DNA of 64,000 nucleotides from the NCBI RefSeq assembly GCF_011397635.1, contig NC_064756.1:36034633-36098632 (forward strand), read 5' to 3'. A model generated the notes under the pieces. It did not search any database. It saw only the letters and a program-made list of their open reading frames with translations, and was not told where the DNA came from. Source of the stretch: Epinephelus fuscoguttatus. Taxonomy: Eukaryota; Chordata; Actinopteri; Perciformes; Serranidae. Below, piece by piece: positions 12,666-47,765 of the stretch (positions within the stretch are counted from its first letter, which is position 1; each line of letters starts with the position of its first letter). The position numbers were made by a program, and so were the translations under genes.

Positions 12666-14846
12666 TGCAGCACATGATCAGATATTTTGATTAGCTCACG
12701 CATTCCTTCTCCCACTCTGTCTTGAGCTGTTTTTGCCTTTTTGCCAGGCAAATGTCATTTGTGGAATGCAAAGCAAGGCATCAGGTAAACAATGTGTGGT
12801 TACTTGACAAATAGTCTGGTTAAGTACTGAGTTAATCACAAGATTATGTCTGCTGGCTTTTGCTCTTGTGGTTTGGTTTCAAGTTTATATAATCATTTAC
12901 TTGGGGTAAATACTGATGTGTTGCTGGTAATGAAAACCTGGGATAGTGAGTTTATGATTTATAGTTATCAACCTGATTGGATTACGGTCTAATCTATCAT
13001 ATACTTCTAAATATTCTGCACACTAATTTATTCATTTTAAGGTTATTCGTAGGGTCTATGCTATGCCTTACATATGTTATAAATGCATCTAGTTACTTCT
13101 TATAATTATACTTTTTGCTGTATTAATGCTCCAGGGACATTTTTACAAATGTTTTTGGAACTGCCCTCTTATTGCTATGTCATGGCAATTTTTAGCCGAT
13201 CTGCTTGGAGAGTCAGCAAACAAGACTGAATAGCTTCATGCACAAGAGTTTATTCTCTATAGGAAAGGTGCAACATCAGGCTCAGAGGTCAGAGTTTGTG
13301 CCCAGAACAGTGAATACAGGGCATCTTTATACCTACACTCAGATGACAAGATGATGAGAAATCAACTGTAGCTTTCTTGGGCTTTCCTGATTTAATTATG
13401 TTCTCGTGATTACATCAGAGGAGCATACCTGATGACATCTAGTATATAACATGTTAAGTAATCGGCTGTATCCATTTGATAGTCAATGGACTGTCTTTGA
13501 AGACGAGATTAAAGTGAATGTAAATCTTCTGATGATGTCAAGTAACGACAGATGCTTACAAAAAGGGAATGCAAAGCTAACACACTTACAGACACATGGG
13601 AAGAATGAAACAAAACAAAATTTCAACCACAGCATTTTTTTTTTGGAAATTTGTTAAACATTCTTCATCAGATTTGACTGGGTTGAGCTACGATCCAAAT
13701 CCATCTCGGTCTTCTAAATGAAATTTCATCTTTAACTCTTAATCAGCATAAGCTGTTGTTTGCATCCTTTATAGCTACAAAAAAGTCAATTTTACAAATG
13801 TGGTGAACTCAGAGACTCTCTTTGCCATCAAACTGGAATCTGACTTTAGCAAACTTGGAAGGTACAACAGTTAAAATAAAGCATGCCCTAAGACAATGAG
13901 GGCATGGATTGATATCATATCTACCCTTGATAATCTATAATCTTAAATGCTATGCTAAATTCCATGATAGGCAAGTACAAACAGTCCCTTATTTACCATT
14001 TCTCTCATGTATTATCTTTCTAGGGCCATGCGTATTTCCTCAAAACAAGGTTGCTGAATACAATATTTCTCACTTAACATATAATTTTATTTTATTTTTT
14101 CCCCATTTACAGAAAGCGCATAGCTTTATACTTAACTAAAACTTGTTTTTTGAATTGATAACTATTTTTGATGCAGATCTGTGGTTTCGTCTGTTTATGT
14201 TACCTCATATGGTTCATAGCTTTTTACTAGGATCCTATTCCTAACAAGCTTGAAGCTACACAAAAACAAAACAAACAATAAAACCTGAATAACCGCATTT
14301 AGTGGCCATAACAGACTGGTGGTTGTTTGCCTTATTTAACTGTGAATAATCACTGACCCGTGGTTTTAGTCATCACCACTTGGATGCAGCTCTGGTTGGT
14401 ATTTCTTGTAGGAATTTCTCGAGGTTAAATGTGGTGAAACATGTGTGTTGATTTATAAAAAACAAGCATGAACAACTCGTGATGGTCTTCCCACAACATC
14501 AACAGGCTTCTTTGTTTAACAGGAGCAGGATCTTTGTATTTTGGGCTAAATACTAACCTTTTTTTTTAATATTTTTTAGAAAAGAAAACTTGATTTGAAA
14601 GCTAGATTACCTTTGAGTATCCTGCATTATTAACAAGATGAGTGTGACTAATCAGAAAATGCATGCATAAATAGACTCTACCATAGCTTTTCCGTAACAT
14701 TGACTTTACTTAAAAGCGTTTCAATAACGTTAACTTATCACAGGCCGGTTGTTTTCAGAGATCGAAAGAAACTCCCGCTATTTGGTTTATATTGACGCTA
14801 GCTCATTAAAATTCACTGTAAAACGGTAAAATTAACTTAAACTTAC
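12666..14846. other. First intron of panx1, no gene seen
   Basis: AT-rich sequence between the presumed untranslated exon and the ATG exon. I see no coding similarity and no clear repeat family. Confidence 0.5.
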
Positions 14847-14960
14847 CTTCCGACCTGCTCCCACTAACTTGCATGTGTCTATTAGCATGTCATGGCTGCA
14901 ATATCACAACTTCGGCCGCAGCAAATGCAACTTCAAGGTGTTTTCCAGGAGTGGAGCTCA
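14847..14960 (-). other. panx1: Likely untranslated first exon of panx1
   Basis: A consensus minus-strand donor (GTAAGT) follows the exon end at 14847. The coding exon with the ATG has its own acceptor just upstream (exon edge 12664, after ctgcag), leaving 19 nt of 5' UTR there. The two sites would bound a 2.2 kb intron. The upstream limit of the exon and the transcription start are guesses. Confidence 0.5.
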
Positions 14961-15149
14961 GTAGCGACACAGACTCATTCACTAACACAACCCTGAAAAT
15001 TAGCCTTCTTCCTGTAAGACAGAAAACTTCTTCCGTCCCTCCTAAAAAAAAAGATGCCTTCAGGTGCAGATTGAGAGCTCTGATTTTCCAGTTGCAATGC
15101 TGCCTTCAAATGGAGCTCGTATGTTTGTATTTTAGGGAGTCGATTACAC

Positions 15150-15665
15150 AATACAATGGTGATGAAGTATAATGTACTTCAGTAATTATAGATGCAGACT
15201 ACACTAGCCATTGAAGGTACAGATAAAAATGCTGCATTAAAAACTGAGGTAAAAATACAGAAGTATCAACAACAACATGTGGGTTTCTTAAAGTACTCAT
15301 ACAGCAAAATGGCTTTTGTCAGTGTTACTCTACTATACTATTGGACACTTACTGCTGAAATATTAATATGTAGGCAGCACTTCACTGTCGTCAAGGTGGA
15401 GCTCGTTTAAAGTAATTTACATATTTTTAGTAGATGAATCAGTAACAATGGATCATATTTAATAAACGGATCATGTGTTTTGTATGTACAATCTTGATTT
15501 GAAAAGTTACTAGAGCTATTAAAAATGTTTTGGAGTAAAAAGTACGATATATGTATGCTTTTCAAGTACAAAGTAGAGGTGTAAAGTAGTATAAAATAAA
15601 AATACTCTCTGTTGCACTGCAGTAGGCCCACAGTACTTCAGTAAATTTACGTCCACTTCACCACT
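15150..15665 (-). repeat. Dispersed teleost repeat
   Basis: On the minus strand starts 'gtggacgtaaatttactgaagtac' and continues with a body found again in opposite orientation at 55800-56185 ('gtaaatttactcaggtac...cacagaggcaaatattgtac'). Ends near a 'ccacca/tggtgg' edge. No coding capacity. Confidence 0.55.
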
Positions 15666-17600
15666 ACACAAGAAACTCTTATAGTCATTTTGTCATTATC
15701 ACGCATGAAATGTTGAAACGCAGTAATTTGCAAATCTAGGAAACCACTATTCTGGAAGAACGAACACGAACAAACCAATATCTTTTCTTTTTGTCACGGG
15801 CATAAAAACAGAGCTCTTGAGAATAAAGCCAAGTTAGTGACAGGCAAATTGTGCACTCAGCTTTCAGTGTCAAACGTTCATGTCCAGTGTGACTGTATTG
15901 CCTGTCCTGGTTTGTGTTACCTGATTTTCTCTGTTATTGTATGTATGCCCAAATCATTGCAGTTCTGTGGTCACTTCCCGGTGCTCTAAAATATTTATCC
16001 CATGCTCGTCAAGGCCAAGCTAAAAAACAACAGCCGACAAACGCAGAACAAATCACAGGCAATACAATCATGGTGAAGCTAGCTTCTTCTCTTTGTTATT
16101 GTTTGTAGTGATAATAGGTTTTGGTTCCTGTTACTGTCGGGTGGTTTGCAATCCTGCATTTCTTTTATTTCCCCCCAGTATTTTGACAACATTAATCCCC
16201 AAATATATGTTTGGCATTTAAGTGGTGCCATCCTCTGGATCCCTCTCTATTTGCCCTGCAGAACAGCTTTAAGATTTGGTAGAGAAGAAGTAACAGTCAC
16301 TGTGAGCTTTTATTGGGACCAGCATTCAAAAGCAGCGATTCCCAACATGGGATTCAGGACTGCTCCATGGTGTCAGAACTTAAATTTGAAGAGTTGCGGG
16401 ATAATTTACAGAGAAAGAGACGGTATAAACGCTGTTCTGTTTCAAAAAAAGAGAAACTCGAGTAAATTGTGATTTCTTCTTCTGATGAGCTGATATTTCC
16501 AACAGTCCCTAAAGGCAGCATCCTCATGGGCAGCGTGACTATCTACGCAGCATGCAGTGGACAGTAGTACCGGGGTACAGAACAGACGGGTTCATGCTTC
16601 ATGTATTAATTTTCCAAATCTGTACATAAAAAAACAAATCACGATAAATACAATTTCATTGTCAGTTTGAATCCAACCTTCACACATAATAATTGTATTT
16701 TTTAATGGAGACTGGTGAAAAGTGATTATATACGAGGCCGCTCAGTCTATTTAAGAAACGTCTGAGGAATAAAAACCAAAAAACCATTTAGATATTTTTG
16801 ATGTAGCTTCATCGCGTTGGATTCTGGGCATTTCTCGCTCTGCCCTCCCTGGTCCTCCCAACTTCTCGCAGCTGCGTCAAGTTTCTTAAAATATGTACAA
16901 TATTACCGGAAAAAGAAAGACTCTCTGTCTAAAATAAAGGCGTGGTATGAGTATCATATAGCAAAGGTTCTTCATTGTTTTTCAGTCAGGAGCTTTTGTT
17001 AAACACAGAATATACCGGGCGGGGACAGAAACGTGTTAGAAAGTTATTAGACGTGTTAAAGATATTCACAAGATCTCAACTAGGGTTGGAACAGTTTGGG
17101 ATTTTTACAGTAGGATAACCTATCAGAATATCACAGTTACTAAGTATCACAGCACACTAGGTATATATTTGGTATGAACTTGATGGGTTTTTTTGTGGTT
17201 GAAAAGGGGTTTATTATAATTTAAACCTGAAATTGTATTTATGTTACATGACCCATATCAAATTCAGGATATTATATTTAACTATGAGGCCTTTTGGGGA
17301 AATACTTTATATCATAATGATTTAATTATTGAACCTGAAAACGTTTCACTGACCCCTGACAGAGTGCCACGGACATCTCAGCACCCTCTGCACCCTATTT
17401 TGGAAATCACTGTCTTTGGGAAACAACAGTGAAAAATATTAACACTGAACGCTATGATGTAATGGAAATGATGTTAAGAAACTCCATAGAACTTAAAGTG
17501 GTCGGCTGCATGCTTTACTTTCGGTTGCACGCCTCCTGTTTTATTTTGAAAAGGCGTAGCCGGAAGCTGCGTGCGTTCGTATTGTCAGAATTGACACCGG
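15666..17600. other. Head-to-head spacer between panx1 and rsf1
   Basis: Non-coding. It includes small transposon fragments: 17240-17275 is nearly identical to 21944-21976 of an inverted-repeat element, and 17090-17160 resembles the edge of the element at 22362. GC content and CpG frequency rise towards 17600, consistent with the rsf1 promoter. Confidence 0.5.
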
Positions 17601-17691
17601 TAAGATGCTTCACTCCCTCCATTCATTTCATTCGCACACAGTCGCATCCAAGCAGCGAGCCCTCCCCTCCTGTTTCTCTCCGCCTGGAAAG

Positions 17692-39830
<22,139 letters not shown>

Positions 39831-40421
39831 TGGCTGTGTTTGTGTGAATAACGCTCGCTTCTTTGTTTTTTGTTTTAACTGTCAGGCCTTTTACCCACAA
39901 ACCACCTTTGAAACTGGATATCTCTCTCCCTCCACCTCTTCCCCTTCTTACTCTCCTGTCTTGCTCTTCCTCCTCGCTGTTGTATTGTGTTAGAGTGCTC
40001 TCCACTGTCACATAATGTAATTCACAACACAAGCTCATGACATTTTCACTCGTCGTCACTTCTGGAATGTTAACAGCCGGCCGGCCGGACCAAAGGCATC
40101 TTTGCACCAGGACTGGCAGCACTTCATGTTTCAATGGATGCACTCACACACAGCCAGAGGTCATTGTGTTCCCTGAACTCTGGAGTTACAGACATCTCTG
40201 TGGTGGGTCCATGTGGCAGGATGATAGTTATGATAGATGAGGGTTCATCCCATTTGGGGCGGGTTGAAGTGGTCACAGGAGTCTGTTTGTAGTGTACCTC
40301 AACCTAAAGCACTTCATCATTCTCATAGCACTTAATAACCCACCGCCAAGGAGAGTGTCAGTGTTGAATCGAACACTTTGGATCCTGTGACCTGATGGTT
40401 TGAGAGACCAGACCTCCCCAT

Positions 40422-40427
40422 AATAAA
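40422..40427 (+). terminator. Candidate rsf1 poly(A) signal
   Basis: First canonical AATAAA after the rsf1 stop, 590 nt downstream. A further AATAAA at about 40664 lies in a repeat. The true 3' UTR may be longer. Confidence 0.4.
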
Positions 40428-40689
40428 AGCACAGTTCTTACTTACCTCTACTCTTATCTACCAGTCCGGGTTTTGAGATTTCTTAGATTTTTTCCTCCAC
40501 CTGAATACAATGGTCCTCACAATAGTGTTTTCATTGCTGTGGTGCTGTACTGGAAAAATAGTAGCCTAAGGGGTTAAGGGGTATATCACAACCACAACAG
40601 GGGCATATGTTGCATGTCATACCTCTCTTTCTCTCCCCATGTTTCTTGTCTCTCTCTATTAAAATAAAAGACAAAAAAATAATCTAAAA

Positions 40690-40724
40690 AAAACTGTTAA
40701 CTCTAAGTTAGAGTTAACAGTTTT
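40690..40724. repeat. Perfect 17-bp-arm palindrome
   Basis: AAAACTGTTAACTCTAA, a single G, then its exact reverse complement. It immediately follows a stretch ('tgcatgtcatacctctctttctc..aataaaag') that I recognise as a dispersed fish repeat, whose reverse also appears near 26090-26160. Confidence 0.85.
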
Positions 40725-40872
40725 GAAGTGCCATTTTTTTTCAGTACAGTGATCACCACAAATTAAAAAAAGGATTCGCGTCCATTGTGTTGGGGGTGGT
40801 GTCAGAAATCTCAGACAGATGAATCAAACCTGGCATAAATTAAACCAAAACTATCTGCATGGCTGGATACTA

Positions 40873-41748
40873 TTAAAGAAATACTTTACCTACAAAATGG
40901 TCATTTGTAAATCAGTCATGTTGTGTTACCTTGAATTTTGTGAGAGAAACTTTCTTGTATGCCTCCACGGAAAACGGTAAACATATTGACTTGTTGATTG
41001 ATTGGGAACCACATTTAACAACAGCAATAATGTATCAAAACATCTGTTTACAAACTCTCACACAACTTGTGCAGTATAATCCAAATCTTATTTAACCAGT
41101 CCTATGCTCAGTACTTCCCAAATACATGGATTTTCTCTAAAACCTTTTGATTCAAGACTGAACTGAAAGTGAATTTATGCTCGCTTCAAAGCCAGACTGC
41201 ATTGACAAAAACAGTAATTTTACCTTGCTGAACACAGGAGCTGCTGGTCTACCACTGCCTCTGTCAGTTAGTTTGTTTGTATTGTGTGACTTTAGTGTGT
41301 TTAAGGGTTAGTTCAAATTCAGTAACTGTAACACAAACAAACTGACAGAGGCAGTGGTAGACCAGCAGCTCCTGCGTCCAGCTAGGTAAAATTACTAGTT
41401 TTGTTAATGGAGTCTGGCTTTGAAGCAAGCATGGTTAAGTTTCACGTTCAGTTCAGTACCCCCTCCGAAAGAGCTGCCTGTCTGGGAAATAATGAGCATA
41501 TGACTGGATGAATGAGACTTCAATTACACTGCGCAAATTGTGTGAGAGTTTGTAGACTGATGTCTTGATATAGTTTTGCTGTTGTTAAATGTGGACCCCA
41601 ATCAATCAAATACAGTCAATATGTTTTTCTGTTTCTGCGGAGGCATGTGGAAAAAAAAAACAAAGTTTTCTCCAGGAATTCAAGGAGGTAACATGGTATG
41701 ACTAACTGATGTACAAATATTCATTCTGTGGGTGAAGTATTCCTTTAA
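40873..41748. mobile_element. Foldback element with approximately 410-bp inverted arms
   Basis: Left arm 40873-41280 and right arm 41333-41748 are long imperfect inverted copies: 'ttaaagaaatactttacc' against 'ggtgaagtattcctttaa' at the ends, and 'gctgctggtctaccactgcctctgtcag' against its reverse near the centre. The loop is about 50 bp. No coding capacity, so it must be non-autonomous. Confidence 0.75.
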
Positions 41749-44700
41749 GAAAAAATAAGTAGGTAAGAAAATGTTTTTTTTAGTAATTTGGCTGAATCGA
41801 CTCTTGAGACGAGATGCTTCTCCGCCATCCTGGGCAAATCGTGATCCAATAAAACAAATAATGTAGAGCAGCCAGTGACAGCCTTTTTACATGGATATGA
41901 CAGTGATGATCAGCTCAACATGCTAACTACTGAGGTAGTTTAACTGAACCAGCTCCTCCTCCCTGTTAATGGTGCATTCAAGTGCACCTCAACAACTCGT
42001 ACAGTCTACACAGTGCTTAATACCAGTGGTAAACTCCATGACACTAGAGTTTACTCTATAAATTATGTTTGCCTTAAATGAAGGACACTTTTTATCAGAA
42101 ACACCAAACCTTCTCTGCCTGCAGCCTCTCAGCTGTGAAGACTTAACTCCCTTGTAATGTGCAATTTTCCAGATGGCTACCAAGGTGTAGATGCAGCATG
42201 TTAGTAATGAACGCTAAATACAGTGACTTAATGTTATTCAAATTGATAAGGATCACCTGAACAGATTTTGGAAAACTGACCCCCAGGCAGTTTATGATGG
42301 ATTGGTTCAATTTGTGATCCTGTTAACTGCAAAGAATTCAGTAGTTATGTCTTCAGATTTAGGAATATCTGATCTATAAATATAGACTTTGAAGCATCCA
42401 CACTGTCATTCAAACTTAGTTTTCCAGTTACCTAACTGGGGTTAGATCATGAAACTCAAACTTTTGGAAGATGTAAAGAAAATCAACAGTAACATGTAGA
42501 ATCCTAATTCATTTGATGTTTAGAGCTGAACAAGGTTCTGTCCGACAGCCAAAGTGTTCGGTTTCAGACTGGTCACTCATTGGGTCCATATGTTCACAGG
42601 ACCTTGGCTCGGTGGGTCCATGTTTGCTGTACATACTCTGCCTGTACGCTGTTCTTTGTAAGATAATAGATGTTCTGATCTCTTAGTCCTCTTGTAAAAT
42701 ATAGTGTTATATTTTCTATATGAAGGAGCAGAGGAGAGATGCTGCTGTGAGTGATGTGTGGATCGATAAGGTTTCAACTGCGAGTTCATCAACGGTTTGC
42801 TTGTTTTGTTTGAGATTCTGCGGCCGTTGACTGTGTGAAATAAGACCAGCGTGGAGCCCGTTCACCAGGGGAAATGTCACAGGATTGTTGCAAAGAGCTG
42901 GATACTGCTTACTTTTAGCCCTGTGTTGTACATCTTTGAAGGTTTTCAACATTTCAGGAGGAGGGAACAAAGCTTTATTTACTGATCACACTCAAACAAC
43001 TTTGTTTTCTCTACCAGTCATCTTAGCTTCTGAATAACCATCACTGAAGGGATTTACACAGTTTTATCTGGTATAATAGTGGCAGATAAATTTTGGGGTT
43101 GACTGTGGTCTCTTTGTTTGGCATAATGGAAGAATTCCTTCAACTTCATGCAGTCAAATCACTGTTTAGGCTTTAAATGACTTTTATCCTGCTGTGAGCT
43201 GTTAATGGGAAGAGGCTAGCCTGGTTTAACTCTGAATACCATGTTGCTCCCCCTAACCCTGAATTTCTAATGATTTCCCCTTTTAAATGCAGAATGTTAG
43301 ATTTAAAAGTTACTGATGACCGGAGGTGTGAACTCGAGTCACAATGCTTAGACTTGAGTCAGGCATGAATCACAAATTTGATGACTTTAACAAAATCAGA
43401 AAAGACTTGGAACTTTGACTTTTAACAACAACGACTCTTGATTCACATCCGATGTGCTCGTGCTTTATTTTCCTTGCCTCTTTATTTTCAAAACCACCTG
43501 GTTGTCTCTCCTAATGAGCCTCACACTGCATGAGAGTATAATATAATGAGCCCTGGTTCCAAACAGAGAACAAAGGCAATCAGCTGAAGTCACCAAAAAC
43601 ATTTCAACTAGTATTATATTTGAATTGGCCTTCATCCAAGTCATGGAGTTCACTTTCTTTTCAACTTTGAAGCTTTTGAGGTGCAATAAACACATTTGTT
43701 TTCAGAAAACAAAACACACTTCTAGCAGTTCTAGCATCTTCTTAAATCTAGTCCGAGGCTTTTAATATTTCTTTATTTTAAGATGTCACAAAACACTACT
43801 GAATAATTCATTTGAAAAACATTAACTTTTATACAGTAAAAACTTGTGTATTCTGTGCACAGTTTATGGTCACGTCGGGTGGGAAACAGTCTTTCAGGGT
43901 CAAACTTCCAGTAAAAGAGTATTTTTTTAACATCTGTGGGGAAATGCTTCAGTCACTTGTCAGGGAACATAAAATGTAAAAAGATTTTTTTAAAGGTCGA
44001 CATAAAAAAAGCAAACTCAAGATACACATACAAAGAAACTGTCAGATAAGTAGGAGGTTTATTTTTTTTCTGCTTTTGTGCCCTTTTAAAATTGATTTTT
44101 TTTTTTTTTTTAGCCCGTCGGGCACTTAATTACTGTTGCCTCTATGTACCAATCTTATATGATGCAAAAGCTCGACAATTCATAGACGTTTACCAGTAAT
44201 CTTATTTATTAGATCAAGATCTGAAACTTTAGTCAAATGTTGTTCGACAGTATCCTTTACGATAACTTTGATAAACATACTGTAATGATTAAAAAAAAAA
44301 AAAAAAAATCAAGTCTATACTTCAGATTATATCAGTGGTTTATATTTAGCTTTGGAGGCACTGAGAAAAAATCTGACAATTATCAGTTGATTTTTACATA
44401 AATGTTTGAACCTTTTGTTTAGTTTTGGTTCACAATTGCAGAATTTGTGCAGAAGAACTTCTCGGTTTGCCAAAAGCATCAAGTAAGATTTAATTGTTGA
44501 ACTGATAACTGGGATTACTGGTACATATATACTGGTCCTTCTCTCACACTCAGATAATGTGGGTTCCAGGTGGCTGGACTTTACTGCTGGTTAAATTATG
44601 AAATGTTCTTTCAGGTACTTTCCTGAGGTTGTGCAGGTGTTGTGGGACTCAATTGTGTGAAAAAAACATCAATTAGATAAAGATAAGATAAAATACCCTG

Positions 44701-45590
44701 AGCAGAATCTAATTAACTTGTTTACTTTTACATAATGTGTTATCCTCCAGATCCCACTGCAAATACAATGTGTCTAGATTTTAAACAGGCTGTTTTGGAA
44801 AATCCCTGTAATGCAGCAGTGCAGGGGCAGCATCCTGAGCATCAGGATAATTTTATATCATTTATGAGCTCAACTGGACTCTTAGTACTTAATAGATAGC
44901 AGCCCCTGTTGAGATTTTCAGTGGGACAACTCTTGAGTATTGTCTGTTACTCCTTATTTCTTTTTTGTCATTATGATGGATAATCCTCTGACACAGCATT
45001 TGGACACCAAGGAGAGTAAAACCTTCTCCAAACTCTTCAAGGCAAGATGAAGCACCCCACCTGTTTTAGTAGTATGGGGAGATTAAGGTGTGCATTTATG
45101 CCAACCCCTCTCAGTCATTCCACTGAACCCAGTTTGCATCTGTTTAAGGCACTGTGGCGGAAATCTATTGGTTTTAAAATGTTCAGTCCAACTAATCTGC
45201 ATTCAGACAGGCACCACTGGATGTGAATGTGGCTCCTTCCATTTCTCTGTTGTACTGTTACTGTAGTATTGCTGTAACATAAATGTTTTCTAAGTTATTA
45301 AAACCAACATCCCAGGCATCTCCTCAAACACATGTCCTGTCTGTGCCTAATTTTTATTCCTGAAATCATTTGTTTATAAAAACATTTGTTCAAATCCTGA
45401 AAAGGAGGGAGAGCAGAGACATGGATTATTCTTCAGGAGAGATTTGACAGGTTTACAGACTTGCTGTGAAAACACCCTGCTGACCACCTCATTTTTTTTA
45501 ACATTAACATTTACATACATTAAATGTATTTATCTTTAAGTAAGTATATAATTTATATATTTATTTAAGTATTTCCAGACTTCACACTTT

Positions 45591-45886
45591 TGTCAGTTTT
45601 AAAATCCCCCAAAAACAGATTAAAAATATATTCCAAATATTTCATCCATCATTTTCCCCTTACCATGCTTTTCCTGTTTCTTTTTATTTTTGTATTGGAT
45701 TGAATTGTGCCTTTAATTTACAATATTCAACACTATGTTAAAAAGCAAAATAAAAAACTAACATTCATTAATAAAGTTAAATTAAAAAAAGCATATAGAC
45801 ATAACAGCACACTACACTTTACATTAAATACTTTCATGATAAATGTAAATAAATGTATTTCTGTAAAATGAGTCAAAGTAGGCTTC

Positions 45887-45942
<56 letters not shown>

Positions 45943-46210
45943 TTTGTCACATTTTTGTCAGTTTTAATTTCCTTAATCAGCTGATTCAAAATACATTCGT
46001 TTCTCAATAGTTTATTTATTTATGAGCCTGTTTTCCCAGTACTGTTTTTGTCTTATTTTGGATTGGATTTTGTTTTGAACTTACAATATTCAATACTTCT
46101 CTTATGATAGAATGGGGAATGCAAACCAATCTTATTTAACAAACTAAAAATATGCTTGTAGACGTGACAGTACATTAAATGCCGGGAAACATTTTCACAA
46201 TAAAACTTCC
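45591..46210 (+). repeat. Diverged direct duplication with 365-bp spacing
   Basis: Blocks 'tgtcagtttta', 'ttggattg', 'acaatattcaa', 'catatagacataacagcacactac' at 45591-45830 recur as 'tgtcagtttta', 'ttggattgg', 'acaatattcaa', 'gcttgtagacgtgacagtac' at 45956-46180. An (AT)n tract of about 50 bp (45889-45938) lies between them. Confidence 0.5.
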
Positions 46211-46290
46211 TAAATAGACGGGATGTAGTTACGCAAAGTAACCACAGGAGGACGCCAAATATTTACTAACTTAACTGTATGAGCCAATAG

Positions 46291-46345
46291 TATGTCTCTG
46301 CAGACCCGCAGACTGCAGATTCAGACCCGCAGTTCTAGACCCCTT
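46291..46345 (+). repeat. Left copy of an inverted repeat flanking the small gene
   Basis: 'ctgcagattcagacccgcagttctagaccccttg' here is the reverse complement (with a 12-13 bp gap) of 47766-47825. The pair encloses the whole 43-codon transcription unit. Confidence 0.8.
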
Positions 46346-46737
46346 GTTTTTCGTCCCCTACTGGACGGCTGTATAACTGCAACTAAATCAGCATCTCACC
46401 CAAACACCACTGTTTGAAAGAAGTTGGACTTTTAATGCTTTACTACAATTTACAGTTTTAAAATTTTATTACACCCGAATAAAAATACCAAGATTTAATT
46501 GTTGATTTATGCCTGGGTGCTGTTGTGCATCATTATTGTTTGTTGGTTGTTCTGTATGGTTTGATCCAACTATTTTAGTCCTTTATTTCTTAATATTCAT
46601 CAGACTGCTCTGACTAGCACGCCAAACACTTGCACTGCATTGATCAAACCCGCTACAACATATAATAGGAAGTGTCTGGTGTTGGGTGTCCAGTGCTCAC
46701 TTTTGTTGTGGGAATTTGAAACAAAGGCTGTGAAATA

Positions 46738-46795
46738 CTGAAATGGTTTGAAATGTTTTATTGTGTGCAGTGGTTACATCTCACATCAGGGAGAT
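46738..46795 (-). other. Likely 3' terminal exon of the small gene with poly(A) signal
   Basis: Acceptor 'ctctgcag' after a run of pyrimidines at 46796-46815, then a 58-nt exon with AATAAA at 46762-46757 (minus). The 75-bp intron before it is typical of compact fish introns. Confidence 0.5.
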
Positions 46796-46924
46796 CTGCA
46801 GAGAAAAAAAAAAGAAATCAAACATATCACAAAATTGAAAACAGAAACTCTTAAAAAAAAAATTAAATACCTATCACAGTCTACACTGAAATACTGAAGA
46901 TTCTGGAGCATAGCAAATACATTA

Positions 46925-47701
46925 TTATATCAACATATTAACAATAGTGCCCCTTCCTTCCTCATCTGCCTTTCGATCCTCCACAAAACTCCTCCACTTC
47001 ACTGTGGTTTCCCCTTTCTGGATTGTTATGTGCACCTTAAAAAGAGAGTCCCTAATTATTCAAAGTTAAGATTTCAACCGTTTTACACACATAAACAAGG
47101 CCAAAACCTAATAATAGACAAAAATACATTTCTGATCATCTGCACTGGATGAGCTTAATTTCCATCCACAAAATCTCTAAATATATGCTATAGAGTAATA
47201 TCAGTGTAGTGATATAAACACACGTGATATATAATATTATGAATAATAAAGGAAAAATGTGTGTAGGTGTATTACATGATATACATGAATACAAAATTAA
47301 CTTTTAGCATAAAGTACACTAATTGCCAATATGTAAACAGTTTCACGCTTGTATGAAAATGTAAGCCTATAGATGTTTTTCTCATATCATCCACTTCATT
47401 GCTTTAATCATTTATTCATGTTTAATTTAAAGCACATGCTAAAATTATTCGTCATCGCGCTTCGGTTTCATGAAACAAAATGTGCAGGTCAAACAGTTCA
47501 TTGCTAACAAGCTAAACTATTACCTACTACTTTAACCCATATTTGACGTGCCTTTCAGACTATCGTGGTAAAGACAGTCATATCATTTTAAACGTATCAC
47601 TGTAAAACATGAAGTTCGCTCTCTAATTCAAGTCAACAAAATAGTTTAAACAAATAATATGATTCACATTCAATACTCACACTCGGATCGTCGTCGGCCA
47701 T
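46925..47701 (-). CDS. Unrecognised 43-residue protein, spliced small gene
   Basis: I do not recognise this protein. Minus strand: exon 1 coding 47701-47681 (MADDDPS) with a perfect GTGAGT donor; exon 2 starts at 47035 after tttttaag and reads VHITIQKGETTVKWRSF, continues VEDRKADEEGRGTIVNMLI and stops at 46925. Exon 2 may end at 46871 (GATAG/GTATTT), followed by a 75-bp intron and an acceptor with an excellent pyrimidine tract (exon 3 from 46795), then AATAAA at 46757. The ATG has A at -3 and G at +4 and no upstream in-frame ATG in exon 1. Net composition is charged, with no signal peptide or membrane segment. It might be a real short protein, a fragment of a longer one with exons I missed, or a non-coding transcript. 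Promoter-side sequence (47766-47825) is duplicated in inverse orientation downstream. Confidence 0.5.
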
Positions 47702-47765
47702 ATTCAATAGCTGTAATGGTATGTTAGCTTCCAATGAAATAGAAGGCGCTGTCGCAAAATACAAG

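Larger units (their letters stand above)
39831..46290. other. rsf1 3' UTR and gene-free interval
   Basis: AT-rich and without recognisable coding exons. Contents: a 35-nt perfect hairpin (40690), a large foldback element (40873), a diverged tandem duplication around an (AT)n tract (45591-46210), and long unannotated A/T-rich stretches at 41750-45590 in which I see nothing specific. Confidence 0.5.

Noticed and set aside
15192..15410. 72-codon ORF
   Set aside because: Lies inside a dispersed repeat that occurs in opposite orientation at 55800-56185.
17605..17691. Upstream in-frame ATG that would lengthen Rsf1 by 29 residues
   Set aside because: The downstream ATG has the better context (A at -3, G at +4) and the MAAP start typical of the family; the extra residues look like translated 5' UTR. 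Not excluded.
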